Below, piece after piece: positions 24,418 to 37,202 of a stretch of DNA of 64,000 nucleotides. The translations under genes and the position numbers were made by a program. Numbering within the stretch: position 1 is the stretch's first letter; every line of letters starts with the position of its first letter. This DNA comes from Polytrichum commune (lineage: Eukaryota > Streptophyta > Polytrichopsida > Polytrichales > Polytrichaceae). The stretch lies in assembly GCA_950295325.1 (NCBI GenBank), contig OX485804.1, forward strand, positions 49,600,001 to 49,664,000, given 5' to 3'. Below the pieces are notes generated by a model. The model ran no database searches. It was not told where the DNA came from and saw only the letters and a list, made by a program, of their open reading frames with translations.

Positions 24418-24470
24418 CAGGCTCTCTCTCTCTCCCACTCTCTCTCTGTGTCTCTCTCTCTGTCTCTCAA
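24418..24470. repeat. CT-rich tract upstream of SAS6
   Basis: CTCTCTCTC runs are broken by GTGT and CCAC. The tract lies about 480 bp upstream of the SAS6 start and reads as a GA tract on the SAS6 strand, so it could be part of the promoter or 5' UTR. Confidence 0.6.
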
Positions 24471-25751
24471 TCATGCAGTCTCCTTCTCAGACTAGCTGGC
24501 TGGACTCGGGCATTTTTTTCTTAAGCATATTCAATCACATTCAAACATGCTAGCGTGTTTTCAAAAACTTGCCTACCGTACTAAGATATCAATCAATCAA
24601 TCAACGCTCAGACATCCAAACAAGTTTTTCTTAGTCTCGTTACAACGTGTTCTTTAAGAAATCTAAGCATGCTTTTTATCCATGGCAACGATACCAGCAT
24701 TCAGGAACGACCTCCGGGTGTATGCAGCTCCTGTACATCGTCTTCTACGCCAAACGATGTGGTGGTGACACAAAAAAGCAATGGGAGGAGGAGACAAGGA
24801 GACCACGAGACCAACTGATAACCGCTACTAACACAAATCTGAGAAAAAATATGCCTAATTTGTATTAGGAAAACAGTGGTCCACAGCAATGTATGTTTAA
24901 TTCTACCTACTATTCTAAACCTTCGAGTACGAAGCAGTTCTTTCTGCAAGAATGTCAGTTATCATCCAGCCACGAAGGGTAATTATGAGAACGCACATGC
25001 GTAGACATGTCGACAGAGTTGAGAGTTCATAGGACAACATTGTTCAGAAACCTTCCTAAACACCTACAAGTTGGTTCAATACCCCCCAAAAACCAATACT
25101 ACAGATGTTGCAAACCAATCCTACAGATGTAGCAAGGTATGCCAGATGTTGTAAATGTGGCAAGAAAGTGAAAGAGTAACTAAAATTGCTGCTCTCCTCC
25201 AATACTTACAATAAGCAGCGTCGTGACAACGAATTGGCAGGAGAACAGGGGAAAAACTCAGAATTGTTGCAGCGAACAAATTAAGAATTCGCTCACACAT
25301 CCCAGATCGGAGAACAGGAAAATTTGCAGTAGCTGCAATGGTTATCCTCAAATTGATGCAGGAGTCATCGAAGATTGCATACCCTACATCCAAATTCTGG
25401 CAATGTCTTGCAGCAACGATGTGAATCAATTCGCAAACTGCCCCGTTGAGGGAATGATTTGTCAAGAGCTCCAGAGTGCAGTGACAAGAAGATCAGGAGC
25501 AGCGGTAGAGGCGGGAAGGCAAATTGAGGCTTCGAAGCTGCAATAACAGCATTGTTACCAACTTACAGCATTGGAAGAGAAGGGGAACATCCAAAGGGAA
25601 AGTCAAGGATGCATGTGTCTACGATGGGAGAGGGAGAGGGAGAGGGCCCTGACGGCGGGAAACAAGGGAAGAAGCGGCGGTTAAGGCAAAACAGGAATTG
25701 CACTGTTCTGTCTGAAATTCTCCTCCCATGGCTACGGATGAATGCAGATGA

Positions 25752-26655
25752 TGAATGATCAGCAGCGGTCATCCACCACTTGTGTCTTGTTGATCTGCTG
25801 GTATGTAAGTAGTGATTCATCAGGGAGCCATAGTTACCGAAATCTTAAGTTACCCCTCAAATGGCTCCAACATAACTTAAGCTACATCAATACCTTTTTG
25901 TGCAAAGAGTTATGGCCTTCACTCCTCACGAAGATGATGAATGATCACGAGGGGCCATCCACCATTTGCCTTGATGATCTGCTGGTATGTAAGTTGTGGT
26001 TCATCAGGAAGCCAATACTACTGAACTCTTACTCCTCAAATGACTACAACATAAAACTATCAAACATCTCTCAAATGATTTCAAAATACAATTCCACCCA
26101 TTTGTGCAAACACTGCCATGTTCACAATAATCTACTAGGAAAACCCACAGTATCTTCGATGACCCACAACACTGTACCTTAGTAACAGAGATGCAGAATT
26201 CTTGCGATACATGTCCAAGTTTACAATATACGACGATGGTGGTCGCAATTGCTGCTTGCATTTTAATAGCAATGCCTACATCCCTGCATCTTCAGTACCG
26301 TAGGATTGGGGGCCACTGAGGACTTGCCGCTGTGGGTTGTACTTCATGATGAGTGTAGGCGATAACATTTTGCACAAAAGAGTATCGATATAACATATGT
26401 TGGAGCCATTTGAGGGATATTTATGAGATGTTGGCATTGCTATTCAAATGCAAGTCACAATTGCGATCAACAGTGGTCGTATATGATGGACTTGGATATG
26501 TATCATGAGAAATGACAATTCTGCATCTCTGTTACTAAGATACAGTGTTGTGGGTCGTAGGGTTTCCTTATAGATTAGCGTCAACATGGCAGTGTTTCCA
26601 CCAGTGCATAAAATTGTATGTTGAAATCGTTTGAGAGATCGTTGGTAGTATTTTC
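25752..26655. repeat. Cluster of direct and inverted repeats between SAS6 and CRTISO
   Basis: A unit at 25,752-25,826 is repeated directly at 25,936-26,010 (both contain GATCTGCTGGTATGTAAG). The stretch 25,853-25,920 (CCCTCAAATGGCTCCAACAT) is inverted at about 26,352-26,416. The stretch about 26,060-26,280 is inverted at about 26,434-26,650 (for example CTGCATCTCTGTTACTAAG against CTTAGTAACAGAGATGCAG). A weaker related piece lies near 26,760. There are no open frames of note. It could be a decayed foldback element or several overlapping MITEs. Confidence 0.8.
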
Positions 26656-27110
26656 TCACATGATTGATCGCCAAATCAAGTGGAACTCATCTACCCATAG
26701 TCCACAACAAGTCTTCAAGGACACAATCCTACATTACTGAAGATGCACAGATGTGCACGTAATGCTATGCAAATTCAAGTCACAATTGAGACAGCCATCG
26801 TGAAGAATATTATTGATGCATTTTTCCTTCTTCGGGAGCCTTGTTTCAGAGGATTTCTTGAACCTGGCTTGACAACCAAGGAGTGTGACACTTGACCTCC
26901 AGGCTTCTGAAAAATCTTGAACTGTACCTTGCTTTTTGAAGAAAGTGCCACATTATTGCGTATTGGAGATTCACAGCTCACTTAATGAATGTGATTTAAC
27001 TACTATACTTATAAAATGTAATAGAAACTTGGGAAATCAATATGCAACATATAGTATACATAAAAATTTACTAATACAGATTAATTACTAATCTAGAAGC
27101 TCCTGTATCT

Positions 27111-30100
27111 TCAAGGGGGAGCAGAATCAAATTTTGAAGGATTTTTTGTTGTTTTTGTCGCAAATTGCAAACCTGTTTGTTGGGCTTGCCCATATGGTAC
27201 TGCAAGCTAGATCCACAAATTAGTCACAAGTAGTCATCTGTTGTGTGTTTTTGATGGACTGACAACCACCGCTTGGTTTCTAAGCTCCCACCAGAATAAT
27301 ACAAAACCAAAAAGCACTTCTAATTTGAAGTCCTTCAAATTACCTTGTGTACCAAGTAGTCAGAGGAACTCTATACGAAGAAGCAAGAATCTGGGTTGCT
27401 TTCTCTCTAGGTTATGTGTGTCAAATCAAGGTCTTTGCCTGTTCAGTATATGTTTCATCCTATTCAACAACTAGGAAATCTAAGCTAATGTCCGGAACCA
27501 GGCCAAAAGTGTGCTCAGTCCTTTATCCAAAATTGGTGATTTTTTCTCAAGCCCTGCATGTACATCAGCAAATCGAAATTGTTATGACATTGTCGAATGA
27601 GAAGAGTCAGGATAACTTCAAGGTGTTTGACAAAGTTGAAATTTAGCCACTTACCAAGGTCAGCAGCAACCCGATGTGCACACATTATGCCCGAGAAGGC
27701 AACAGCTATGACACCTTGACCTGGGAAGCAGCTATCTCCAACACAATATAACCCATCTACTGCCTGCAACATCACAATGCAATATCAATGGTGAAGGTGA
27801 CAATAATGGAATGATCATAAATGGTCACGCAGGTTCCCCCCTCAATTATGTTGCCTATTGAGCCTAGAGTAGTTATCAGATTTTGAGCACATGCTCCAAT
27901 TCCTTTTAAAGACATATCTTTTTGATATCCGCTCTTGGAGCCACACATAACTACCTACCACTCAAATACAAGGTGTGCAATTAAGATCAGTAACCAAAGT
28001 AGGCACGTCTAATTTGTATAAGGTAACTTCTCAACAATATCAGATGAGAAAATCTTCAAGGAATGTGGGGTTTAGTGGTAACAATCTCCATCAATACCAG
28101 AAATGGTAAAGTACACCATCGATCACTACCTTCAGAATGCCTGAAGAGTGGAGTTTTCGATTTTCCCCTCTTAAACCCAATATTAATGAACTTCAACCTA
28201 ACAGAGTTATCCTCTAACTCAACATGAGTTGGTTGTTTTGGCACAACACCTTCCATGTTCAGTAAGTTTTGGGTGCATGCTTGGAGGTGCACTTTTTTGT
28301 CTAATTAGTGTGGGTTACGATTCGGAGTTATGTGTTGCTATAGCTTTTTACCAACATCATCATTTTTTACCAACTAAATTATATCATATTCTTCAGTGTG
28401 CAGACTAACTACTTATTTTATTTGGGTAAAAGATGCTATCCTCAGTAAAATATTAAACCAATGCGTAACTCCAAATGGTAACCCATACTAATTAGACAAA
28501 AAGGAGTAGTTTGAATGTTTGAACAAAGAACATTCTATTTCGGTTCACTGAGGGTCAAACTCATTTGCTAAAATGAGGTACTAAAATGAGTTTGGCCCTC
28601 AATGAACTGAAATAGGTTGCACTGCATTCACATTCAAACACTACCTCTGTGCAAGCACCACAAGTAGAAAGAAGTTATTGATATTGTATGCATAACAATT
28701 GATTTTTCTTATAACTACTTCATGAGGAAATACGTACTGTAGTATTGAAAGGCATGCCCAGCAATCCTTTCGGCCTGCCGCTTGGAATGGGGCCGTATGT
28801 GCCATCATCCCTAGCCAAATACCGTCGATGGGTTTTAGGAGTGCCTACCTGCATCACTAGTAAAGAGTAAGCTAGAGCCGACACTACACCTGACCTTTGT
28901 ACACTCACATGAATTTCAACCTGACTTATCTTTCACTACCATATAGGACACTCTATTTCATCTTCACCAGTGCTGGAATGTAGTTTCCACATGGAATTCA
29001 ACTGGGTCTCGCCCAATGTAATAGTGACATGGCAACAGTTAAGAGAGACTCCCATTTTTTTGTTGGAATAGATCCCTCTACTAGAGAGGTGTAGTTGCAA
29101 CATTACCTCCCGGAATGTTGTGGCATCCCTGAGCCCTGGAAATAGTGTTGCCTCCAGTCTGCTCACAATCTTATCAGCCACTGCCTCTTTCTTTGCATTA
29201 TAATCAGCTGGAGATAAGCCCTAAAAATTCAACAAGTGCCATAGTGAAAACCTGCAACTTGGTTGATTCTTGAAGGCACTTCAATAAGATTTTCTGTTCC
29301 ATTCTAATTACCACTTGATACAAGTGCATGCAAGTTCGATCCAAAATTGATACAGATAGATTCCAGAACCCAAATCCTTCGTAGACCATATATGTAAAGT
29401 TGTCAACACCTAAATTGGACTTACGAACTACACTGGCATCATAAAATACAGTCACATACCATACTAACATACTATCATACTTGCGGGTCAGATTAGGCGT
29501 CAATAAGTGTCACATGTCATATGAGTGGTTGGCACATCTTAAAAGATGATGTGGAGATTGAAATTAAACAGAGATGTGTTTGACCTGAACGTATGGTAAT
29601 TTTCAAGATCAATTATTGTTTCCACTTCAAGGATGCTGCATAACCCTCACATACATCCTGTGATGCCGCTTGCACATTGAAATATTCACTCAATGGGTGG
29701 ATTGTACAAAGTACCCACAGTAATTTAAGGATTCAGTTTACCTGCCAGTCGTCAATCCATGCAGTAGTGAAGACATGAAGAATATGGCGCCCAGCAGGTG
29801 CAAGTGACGAGTCCAGAACAGTAGGAATGCTCAGGAATATTGTCTGATATGGCTCCTCCATTTTTGACCAATCGTCCTGCAGATAATGAAATATTAAAAC
29901 CTTCTTAAACTAGAAACTACCCCTGTATGTCTATCAAAAATTCCATAGATGAAATGGATCCACAGATCTAGCTGGAAACGGAAATGGAAAGGAGGTTCAC
30001 TAAGTGAGGTAGACAAAATCAATCTCAAGGAGAGAAGAGATGACTTTGATGTTGCCATTGGCGTGAATTATGGTGTTGCTTCATCTTTGAGTTGGTCTAA

Positions 30101-33100
30101 GTCTATATGTAATCCTGATACAGGTATTGTGAGAATTAGAGGACCCTTGAAGACTATTGCCTCCTTTCAAAGGTGAAAACCTTGAATAGGCATGTACAAG
30201 CTGGCCTGCACCTAGTTTCCCCCAAGGACAAGCCCCTAGATTCCCACATGGTTGATTGAAAGTCTCCAATTTACTTGGAGACCCACCCACACTATGATTG
30301 GGTGGACCGTAGCTGGTAGGGTGGATTGGAGATCAAATGCTAGGAAGGTCACCCATCTGAGCACTATTCTGGCCTTAGGCGCCTTAACCTTGACATTCCC
30401 ATGAGATCTGGGCCAAGGTCTTGGGTTTAAGCCACCCTTGAAAAAAACAATCAATAAGATGTGAGACCAATTATGCGTCCTAGAGCACAAATTCAAAGAT
30501 CAGACTATGAAATGGTTGAGCAAACCTCAAGCACAAGGTGGTGACATTCTGTGCCAGCAGGTAAAACCTCAGCCCTCACGCCCATGTGTATAGATAAAAA
30601 AGAAGGGGACTTGCGATAGAGCTTCTGAAAGTTTCGCTCTTCCTCAGGCATGTTCTCTGGCTTAAGGAGTTTCTCTGCAAATTTATTGGAATCCACATAA
30701 CCACTACTATTAATTCTTGATCAGAAATCCTGGGCAAATTGGCTTCACTGCACGCGTTATCTCATGTAAGGAAGGAGAAACACTATGCAAAACGAAATTA
30801 TGAGAGTGATAGAAGTCGTAATAAAGTCTCGAGCAGGTCTGCATATTCTAACGTTGCGGGAAATACAAAATAAAAACATTTTGGATAAGATAGATAACAA
30901 TGAGAGAACGTTTTGCTGTCTTTGAGGGTTTACCAAATGTGTCCCATCTTGTGGCATTTGAGATCACTTTCTTTGCACAAATGGTTTTCCCATTCGAGAG
31001 TTGCACTCCAACCTGTCATATATTGCAAAACATCAGCAGCATGTTCAAATAAATATCACTATAGACTACTTGATTCTTCCAAATGTTTCTATAGAGGGCT
31101 TTGTGAAGTGTGATAGAATATTGTCAGTCCAATGTTACATGGTGTGGTTTGTTACTCGCAGGTGATGTCTATCTCTAGGTGACTTTTCCATCATCACAAA
31201 TCAGTAGGAGATAGTGCAACCCTATGCGTGCTTGATCAATCAAGGGTAAGAAAAAGAAAATGAAACAAGTATAACGCCATTGTTTGCCAACACGAGGATG
31301 ATTTATAGAGTTTCTTCACTTGCAGGCTACTGCCTCAATTAAGATTGGGCTCTTTCTAACGGCCATAACCAGGGCAAATTCATTGCCAGTTGGTCCTTCC
31401 CTAAGGTAGATGGGTCTTAAATGGTCACTTTTCTCTCTACACCCACTTTTCATAAGATATGAAACATGCAATTAGTGCGAGATGATTAGCAGATACAAAG
31501 TATGCCCATAGCCACCTTCCTCATGATTTTCGAAGCTCGTATGACAATTCTATGAAGATCTTTGAGTTATTAAATGATCATATAGGTCCCCCCAATTATG
31601 TAAATTATTACATCTAGAATGGTTAACAATTTTTAGCACGTAGACCGATCTCTTTTCAACATATGTCTTTTTGGTGTCCATTTTAAGATTCACACCTAAC
31701 CATACACCACTCAAATATAGGTGTCCAGTAAGATCGGGCATTGAATTAGGCACATCTACCTTACTAGGCTCACCGTGCCCCTTGGAACCCACAACTTTTT
31801 AAATGACCAGTTGACCTGGTAACCAGTGACCCCTCAATGATCGGGTGAACCATAGCGGGTGACACTAGCATAGCTTGGTGGAGAATGGACTGCACACCAC
31901 TTGCAAGGTAGAGATGAGTCCCAACCACTCAAGCTATTGGTTTGATGCTTTGAAGGTAAGAAATCTAACCGCTTTGCCATCCTTCATCACAATCTGACTG
32001 ACATTAGCTTTGTACTGAATGCGACCACCTTTCTCAACCAGGCCATCAGCAAGCTCCCGTGCAATGCCCCCCACTCCTCCTTTCGGATAGTTGATCCCTC
32101 CATAATGCCTGTCACACATAACCTGCGAAATGAGATTAGCAAGTTCCTCAACTTTGAGAAGAACCTAATTAGATACGTCTATTTAGAAAGGATCTATTAG
32201 AAAGGATGTACAAGAGAAATGGTGGAGAAAGTCTTGAACTTGTACCATGCTGGCATTGATCATTGGTGTTCGGCAGGCATTCACAGTGCTCACAATAAAG
32301 CACTGCACATGCATCCAAGAGTTTGCACATCAATTTTACTTCAAGACAACCTTCCCATATTCTAAAACAGTAATCTTAGTGGAAAGTTGGTGAAGCTCAT
32401 GAAGTACCAAATCACAAGGGTTTGCATTGAAGGGGCATTTACACACAACTACTCAAGTGGCCGTGGTTGTGGTCGTGGTCATTGTTCAGGCCCACTTTCA
32501 ATGGAAAGTATGATTTCTTTCATCAGGAACAAAGCTAAGTTGTAGTGGAAGGTAGATTTGACCTCAAATGTCATCTTTCTATGGGCACAATCCGTGGAGT
32601 GCAGACAAGCAATTTATGGATTCCAGGGGAAAGTTTGTCTGAGAGTAACTGCCTCCTATAAATAATTTCCCATGTTTTGGCCTTGAAGTTCTTTCTCAGT
32701 GTCACTCGGTAGCTATAAGCAAAATAAAACCAAAGAAAGTAATTGACAACCACTCCCAACTACACCTTGTATGAGTAGTTAGGCAAGTAAGAGTAGTTGT
32801 GGTTGTGGTTTTCATCAATTCATCTTATACTCCTTATCACTTACAAATAACACCAAAGAGAGTAACCTACAACCATCAACCCCTAGAATGATGGTTGTGT
32901 GTAAACGCCCCTTGAGTTGTCAATGAAGAAGTTGAGTTCGTTGTGCACAATCTCATAGGTATGTTAAAGACTAGATGATGAAGACATTCCAATCAAGAAG
33001 GCTTATGCAAAAATGGTAACTGATGACCACATACTTGGGGCTGAACCAATGCTTACCTCAGCATCGATGAAAGATAGAAGGTTAGGGTCCTTGATATATT

Positions 33101-33488
33101 TCCTGGCAATATCACCTGCATTCTGTGGTATATAGTAAGCTGGCACAAGTCACAAGATTGATGTAAGCTCAATGAAATTGAACAGAAAGATTCTCTCTTC
33201 AATGAGATATTTTTGCCTGCTGAGTAAATACAGATGCATGGGACACAATTGTAATACCACGACTACAAAGTCTAGAACTGTTTCGTTGTGAAACAAAGAA
33301 GGAGTCTAATCCTGTATTCCTGGGCAGGTCTCAAATTTCTAATACGTGTGCTGACTCCTAATGAAAGGGCAATGGTATCTTCAAGATAACTAAAGCTTCC
33401 CATAGAGTTTGTCCTTGGACTCAATAAATATTTGTTACAAGAGAACAAGAAGTCCAAACCGTATCTATTGAGAAGAAAGAGATTTTTG

Positions 33489-33531
<43 letters not shown>

Positions 33532-35479
33532 ATGTATCTATGCTGTTTCAAAAAGGAAAACATACAGTGTCTTACCAAGAGTTAAGCATGCAATGGGATT
33601 CTTGAAGAACTGGCCAAACAAGTAGAGGGGCTCTTCCAAAGACTTCAGTTCCAATGAGTTCAATGCGTTGAACACCTGTCACATTGAACTGGGCTCATCA
33701 ATTCTGCATCCTTGACACCTCTGATGGCGTGAAACAAGCAGGGGTCATGAAGAATGAAAGATGAAAGTAGCAACCAATGTTGGACTGCTATATAGGTGAA
33801 TGCACAGTGAACACATGGTATCAATACAAAATATCAAAATGATATCAAAGAACCTATCCGACCAGTATCAAAATTGTAACACCAGACAAAGATTGATACT
33901 TGGTGGGTATCATGGAACAAAAGAGCCTTTGTATACCCAAGTTATTATTTGCGTCAATACCATCGTAATGTGTAAAGGCTGTTGCATGGCATATAGACCC
34001 GAATGGTATCAAAAACAAATATATCCCCAAACATCCATACCCTACCGGTATCAAAAAATGAAAAAACCTTATCATATGTACCCAAGTTGTAGTAAAAAAT
34101 AGGTGATACAAGTCCAGCATTGGTAGGAATCTCTTTCCCTCTGTATTTGATCAATTTCAAAACTTTTGAATTCTCTACAAGACAAGTGGCAGCAGGCACC
34201 TTCTGAGGATCTGGGACCTCATTCATTTTTCTTGCAATAAAATTTGGAGGTTATAGAACATACCTTCCAGCATTCTGCGTAGAATGTTCTTATTCCAGCC
34301 TCCTCATGGGGAAATCGACTGATGAGTTCTCTGAGAAAGTCGTCATACTCCCGATGCACTTGCACAGACAGACTATTCGGAAGGTGGTAGTGAACTGTCA
34401 CCGGATCCTCTATCAACTCCATTTTCCGTCCTACTGCTGCCAATGACCTAGTTACCAGATTAATTGACCCCTGCAGGTACCCATCGCAGAGGAAGCTCAA
34501 TTAGGTCACATAGGTAGAACAAAAAACCTTGCTAAGGGTTTTCTTATGGGCTCAAGATTTTCTTAATGCCTCTCACAAGTGTAAGTCTACCCTGACACCC
34601 ACCCGAATCCTCTCATACCATCTAATCATGTAGAGGGATTTTTCAAGTCTCGGTGTAAGATAGGTAGGTACTGCAAAAGTCCAGAAGCCCCTTCATCTGA
34701 ACACTCTCGTGCAAAAGGCCAATATAAGCCATGAATTCATGGAGAGATATGAAATATGTAATTCTTTCTTTCCCATCTGAATTTGACAAGTCGCTTTCAC
34801 TTGACAAAACCTCACATTACCAATTCGATCTTTAGAAAATGCTTAAACCTTTCCTTCTGAACCTTAATTAAGCTCGATCGACAGGACTAGCCCAATAGTG
34901 CGATGTGTTGAACCTAGAAATGTGACCGGAAGGTTCATATCCCCTTGAACGGTTGTTACCGTGAAGAGTGAGCATGACTTTCTAAATTTTCCAAAAAGAA
35001 ATCGAACAAGTGAGTCATAATCCGTGGCATACCTTTGCACTAAATCCAAACATCACCGAGGAACCTACATCAAAAGTATAGCCCTCTCTTTCGAAGTAGC
35101 CCGAGCTTCCACCTGGAATCACATACTTCTCCAAAAGCATAACTCGAGCACCCCGAATGGCTAATTGGGTAGCAGCCACAAGCCCCCCAATGCCAGCCCC
35201 GATGACTATAGCATCATACTCCTCACTTGAATCTCCCACATCGGCATTTTTCGTGGTGATTCCTGCTGCGGTTCCAGCAGTGGCCTTCACTTGGCTGCAT
35301 TTTCTAGGCTTTGCAAATACCTTCGTCAAAAAATTCCCTTTATGAAGTTCCTGAGAAAGGTTTAAGGTTCTTGTCTTCACAAAAGCGGTAGAGAAGGGAG
35401 GTGGGGTTTTGTGGGGGAGGCCATTGGAGGAGGTGAATTGAGTCGATGTGGCACCTATTCGCAAACTTGCAACCGCCAT
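27111..35479 (-). CDS. CRTISO: Carotenoid (prolycopene) isomerase CRTISO, plastid, 13 exons
   Basis: Exons in transcript order: 35479-35033, 34470-34264, 33675-33576, 33139-33057, 32302-32246, 32122-31970, 31012-30934, 30674-30526, 29876-29742, 29220-29107, 28848-28738, 27763-27655, 27172-27111. All are GT-AG and in phase; about 601 aa, close to the 595 aa I recall for Arabidopsis. The enzyme is FAD-dependent and converts poly-cis-lycopene to all-trans-lycopene in plastids. Residues 1 to about 65 are Ser/Thr/basic-rich and read as a transit peptide. The dinucleotide-binding motif [16 protein letters not shown] is at 91-106, followed by [20 protein letters not shown] and [12 protein letters not shown]. 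Later landmarks are [52 protein letters not shown] and the flavin-end motif [16 protein letters not shown]. The upstream in-frame Met at 35614 is a possible alternative start. The last exon is uncertain: it preserves phase but lacks the LLGWLRT-like end I expect. Confidence 0.94.
27800..28020 (+). repeat. Dispersed repeat family B, in CRTISO intron 11
   Basis: This copy runs from a CCCCTCAATTATGTTG-like start through TTTTAAAGACATATCTTTTT and CCACTCAAATACAAGGTG to a CACGTCTAATTT end. It is similar by eye to 31,565-31,780, 37,500-37,740 and 62,580-63,000, all in the same orientation. Confidence 0.7.
28294..28502. mobile_element. MITE family C, copy 1, in CRTISO intron 11
   Basis: Long inverted ends of about 40 bp begin TTTTTGTCTAATTAGTGTGG and are mirrored at the right by CCATACTAATTAGACAAAAA. 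A second copy lies at 36,582-36,788. There is no coding capacity. The target duplication is not clear. Confidence 0.78.
28504..28645. mobile_element. Foldback hairpin in CRTISO intron 11
   Basis: About 62-nt arms face each other around a loop of less than 20 nt: left GTAGTTTGAATG ... CGGTTCACTGAGGGTCAAAC, right GTTTGGCCCTCAATGAACTG ... CATTCAAACACTAC. The transcript would form a long imperfect hairpin of pre-miRNA or MITE type. It directly abuts the family C MITE. Confidence 0.8.
31565..31780 (+). repeat. Dispersed repeat family B, in CRTISO intron 6
   Basis: Contains TCATATAGGTCCCCCCAATT, TCTCTTTTCAACATATGTCT and CACTCAAATATAGGTGTCC, followed by ACATCTACCTTA, in the same order as the other family B copies. 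Confidence 0.72.
32432..32911. mobile_element. 480-bp inverted-end element in CRTISO intron 4
   Basis: Inverted ends GGGGCATTTACACACAAC / GTTGTGTGTAAACGCCCC (18 bp, one mismatch) bound a 480-bp insert flanked by TTGAA and TTGAG. Inside are repeated GTGGTTGTGG words and their complements. There is no coding capacity. The GGGGC-type end resembles PIF/Harbinger- or hAT-type MITEs; the family is not resolved. Confidence 0.75.
33488..33531. repeat. (TA)n(TG)n microsatellite in CRTISO intron 3
   Basis: About ten TA units run directly into about ten TG units. Confidence 0.95.
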
Positions 35480-36580
35480 GGCTGCCACTTGGGGAAGAGA
35501 AAATCTGCAAATTGACAGGCACGAGCCTTGAGAGATTTCCAATGGCCCTACAACAACATTTCCCTTGTTCCCCCCAACATCAACAGCATACAAAGATGAG
35601 GTCAGAAGACGCACAATATGTGTCTACAGCTTAATTCCTGTTATTATCGATGTCACAAGCATCGTCATGACAAGGTTACCACAAACATCATCACTAAAAA
35701 TAATGACAAACTTTCGTGCTTTATCTTATTTAGCCGTGATCATATTTAGTGATCCTATTTAGCCGTGGCGTCATGTCGTAGCAGAGCGTTCAAGAGGAGA
35801 AAATGTAAGAGCAGTACCCAATTTGCAAAATTACAAATCTCAAGCAAGACAAATCTCTCCAACAAGGATTGTGATGGAGATCCAACAAGTTGGCTACCGA
35901 CGAGATTCTACTTGCATTGCTTCTTCAAGGCTGCACTGACCCAAGAAATGAAGTTGTTTTTCCATCAATGGCACCACAACATAACATAACCCTCTTGGCG
36001 CAGCACAAAGAGTTCAATAAAGACGACAAGAACCAAAAGAGGGGAACAAGGATGAAGAAGAAGAGGAAGACGCAACAAACTTGCGGAGAGTGCGGTAATC
36101 CTGGGCTACTTCTTAAACAACCCAGTTTGTTTGTGCATCAAATTGTGCAACAGAGAGGAAATGCATACTTATTAGAGGAAATTGGGGCTCAAGAATAGCA
36201 CACCCAAATTCGAATCGAGCCAATCAAGCCATTCAACGAAGGCACAGTCTGGTCAATGCGCGGAAGGGGGGCGCAACCAGATTCGATTACTTAGGTGCTC
36301 AAGAGTAGAGTCGAGTCGATGAGGATAGAATCCTCGATACATAAAGGGTGTGCGCGGCGGCGGGATCCCAGGTGTTGCAAATCCCGCACAATTCTTTGGC
36401 AATTCATGCTTCGTATCAGTTTAGTTATCCTCAACCAGCACGAACGCTCCGGAACCTCTCTCCAGCCTAAAAACCCAACACAAGTGTAAGCTAAAGGATG
36501 TGGGCCTACCTAGGGTAGATGGGTCTTAAATGGTTACATTTCCCAACTAGCCCACTCTCAATCTCCCATGTGCACTACAA
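35480..36580. other. Upstream region of CRTISO, no gene recognised
   Basis: 35,480-35,614 is open in frame with the CRTISO start and may be 5' UTR or an N-terminal extension. Beyond that only short open frames occur, including a Lys-rich 102-codon frame at 35,890-36,198 (+) without a recognisable domain. Confidence 0.5.
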
Positions 36581-36581
36581 T

Positions 36582-36788
36582 ATTTTGTCTAATTAGTGTG
36601 GGTAATCATTCAAAGTTAAGCATTGCTATAACATCTTAATGAGAGTATCTTTCTTTACCCAAATAACATCAGCAATTAGTATGCACAACGAGCATGATAT
36701 GACTTAGTTGGTAAAAAGAATATAATGTCAGTAAAAAGTTATAGCAACATGTAGCTCCGAATGGTAACCCATACAAATTTACAAAAAA
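36582..36788. mobile_element. MITE family C, copy 2
   Basis: The left end TATTTTGTCTAATTAGTGTG and right end ATGGTAACCCATACAAATTT mirror each other and match copy 1 at 28,294-28,502 at both ends. The right end is more decayed. Confidence 0.7.
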
Positions 36789-36795
36789 TAGTGTA

Positions 36796-37201
36796 GAGTT
36801 ATCCGTAAAGTCTCTCAAAGAGGGATGAAATTGTGGGTTTCATCCTTCTTTGAGAGAAATTTCTATTACGAGCTCGCCAGCTCATTGTATTTTGGAGCCT
36901 ATTTTGAAATTTGGGACTTCCTCTTCCCACCTCTCAAACTTTGAGAGATTTTTAGGGTCTAAAAAAGGGTGTGTCCATGGGACCTATTGTCCTTACTCCT
37001 GGATCGGCCTATGCAAGACTAGCTTGCCCCACTCATCCTCGTAGGACAAATTAGAAAGCCGGGTTTTTAATAGCCCGACACCAGTCCTTGTGGATGATAA
37101 TTTAAGCATCAAGAAAACTTGGGTGACTTTGTGTTGATTCTCATGAATTCATGGTTTGGGACTAAACCCAAGTTTCATCCACATTACTTTACAAATAACT
37201 C
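36796..37201 (+). mobile_element. TA-target MITE, family A, copy 2
   Basis: A 406-bp element with ends GAGTTATCCGTAAAGT / ACTTTACAAATAACTC and TA on both sides (36,794-36,795 and 37,202-37,203). It is similar to 481-873 along its full length in the same orientation, for example GGTTTGGGACTAAACCCA near the right end of both. Confidence 0.85.
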
Positions 37202-37202
37202 T

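Noticed and set aside
35890-36198. 102-codon Lys-rich open frame, plus strand, near the CRTISO start
   Set aside because: No recognisable family; a CGECGNPG motif alone is too little to call a zinc-binding protein.
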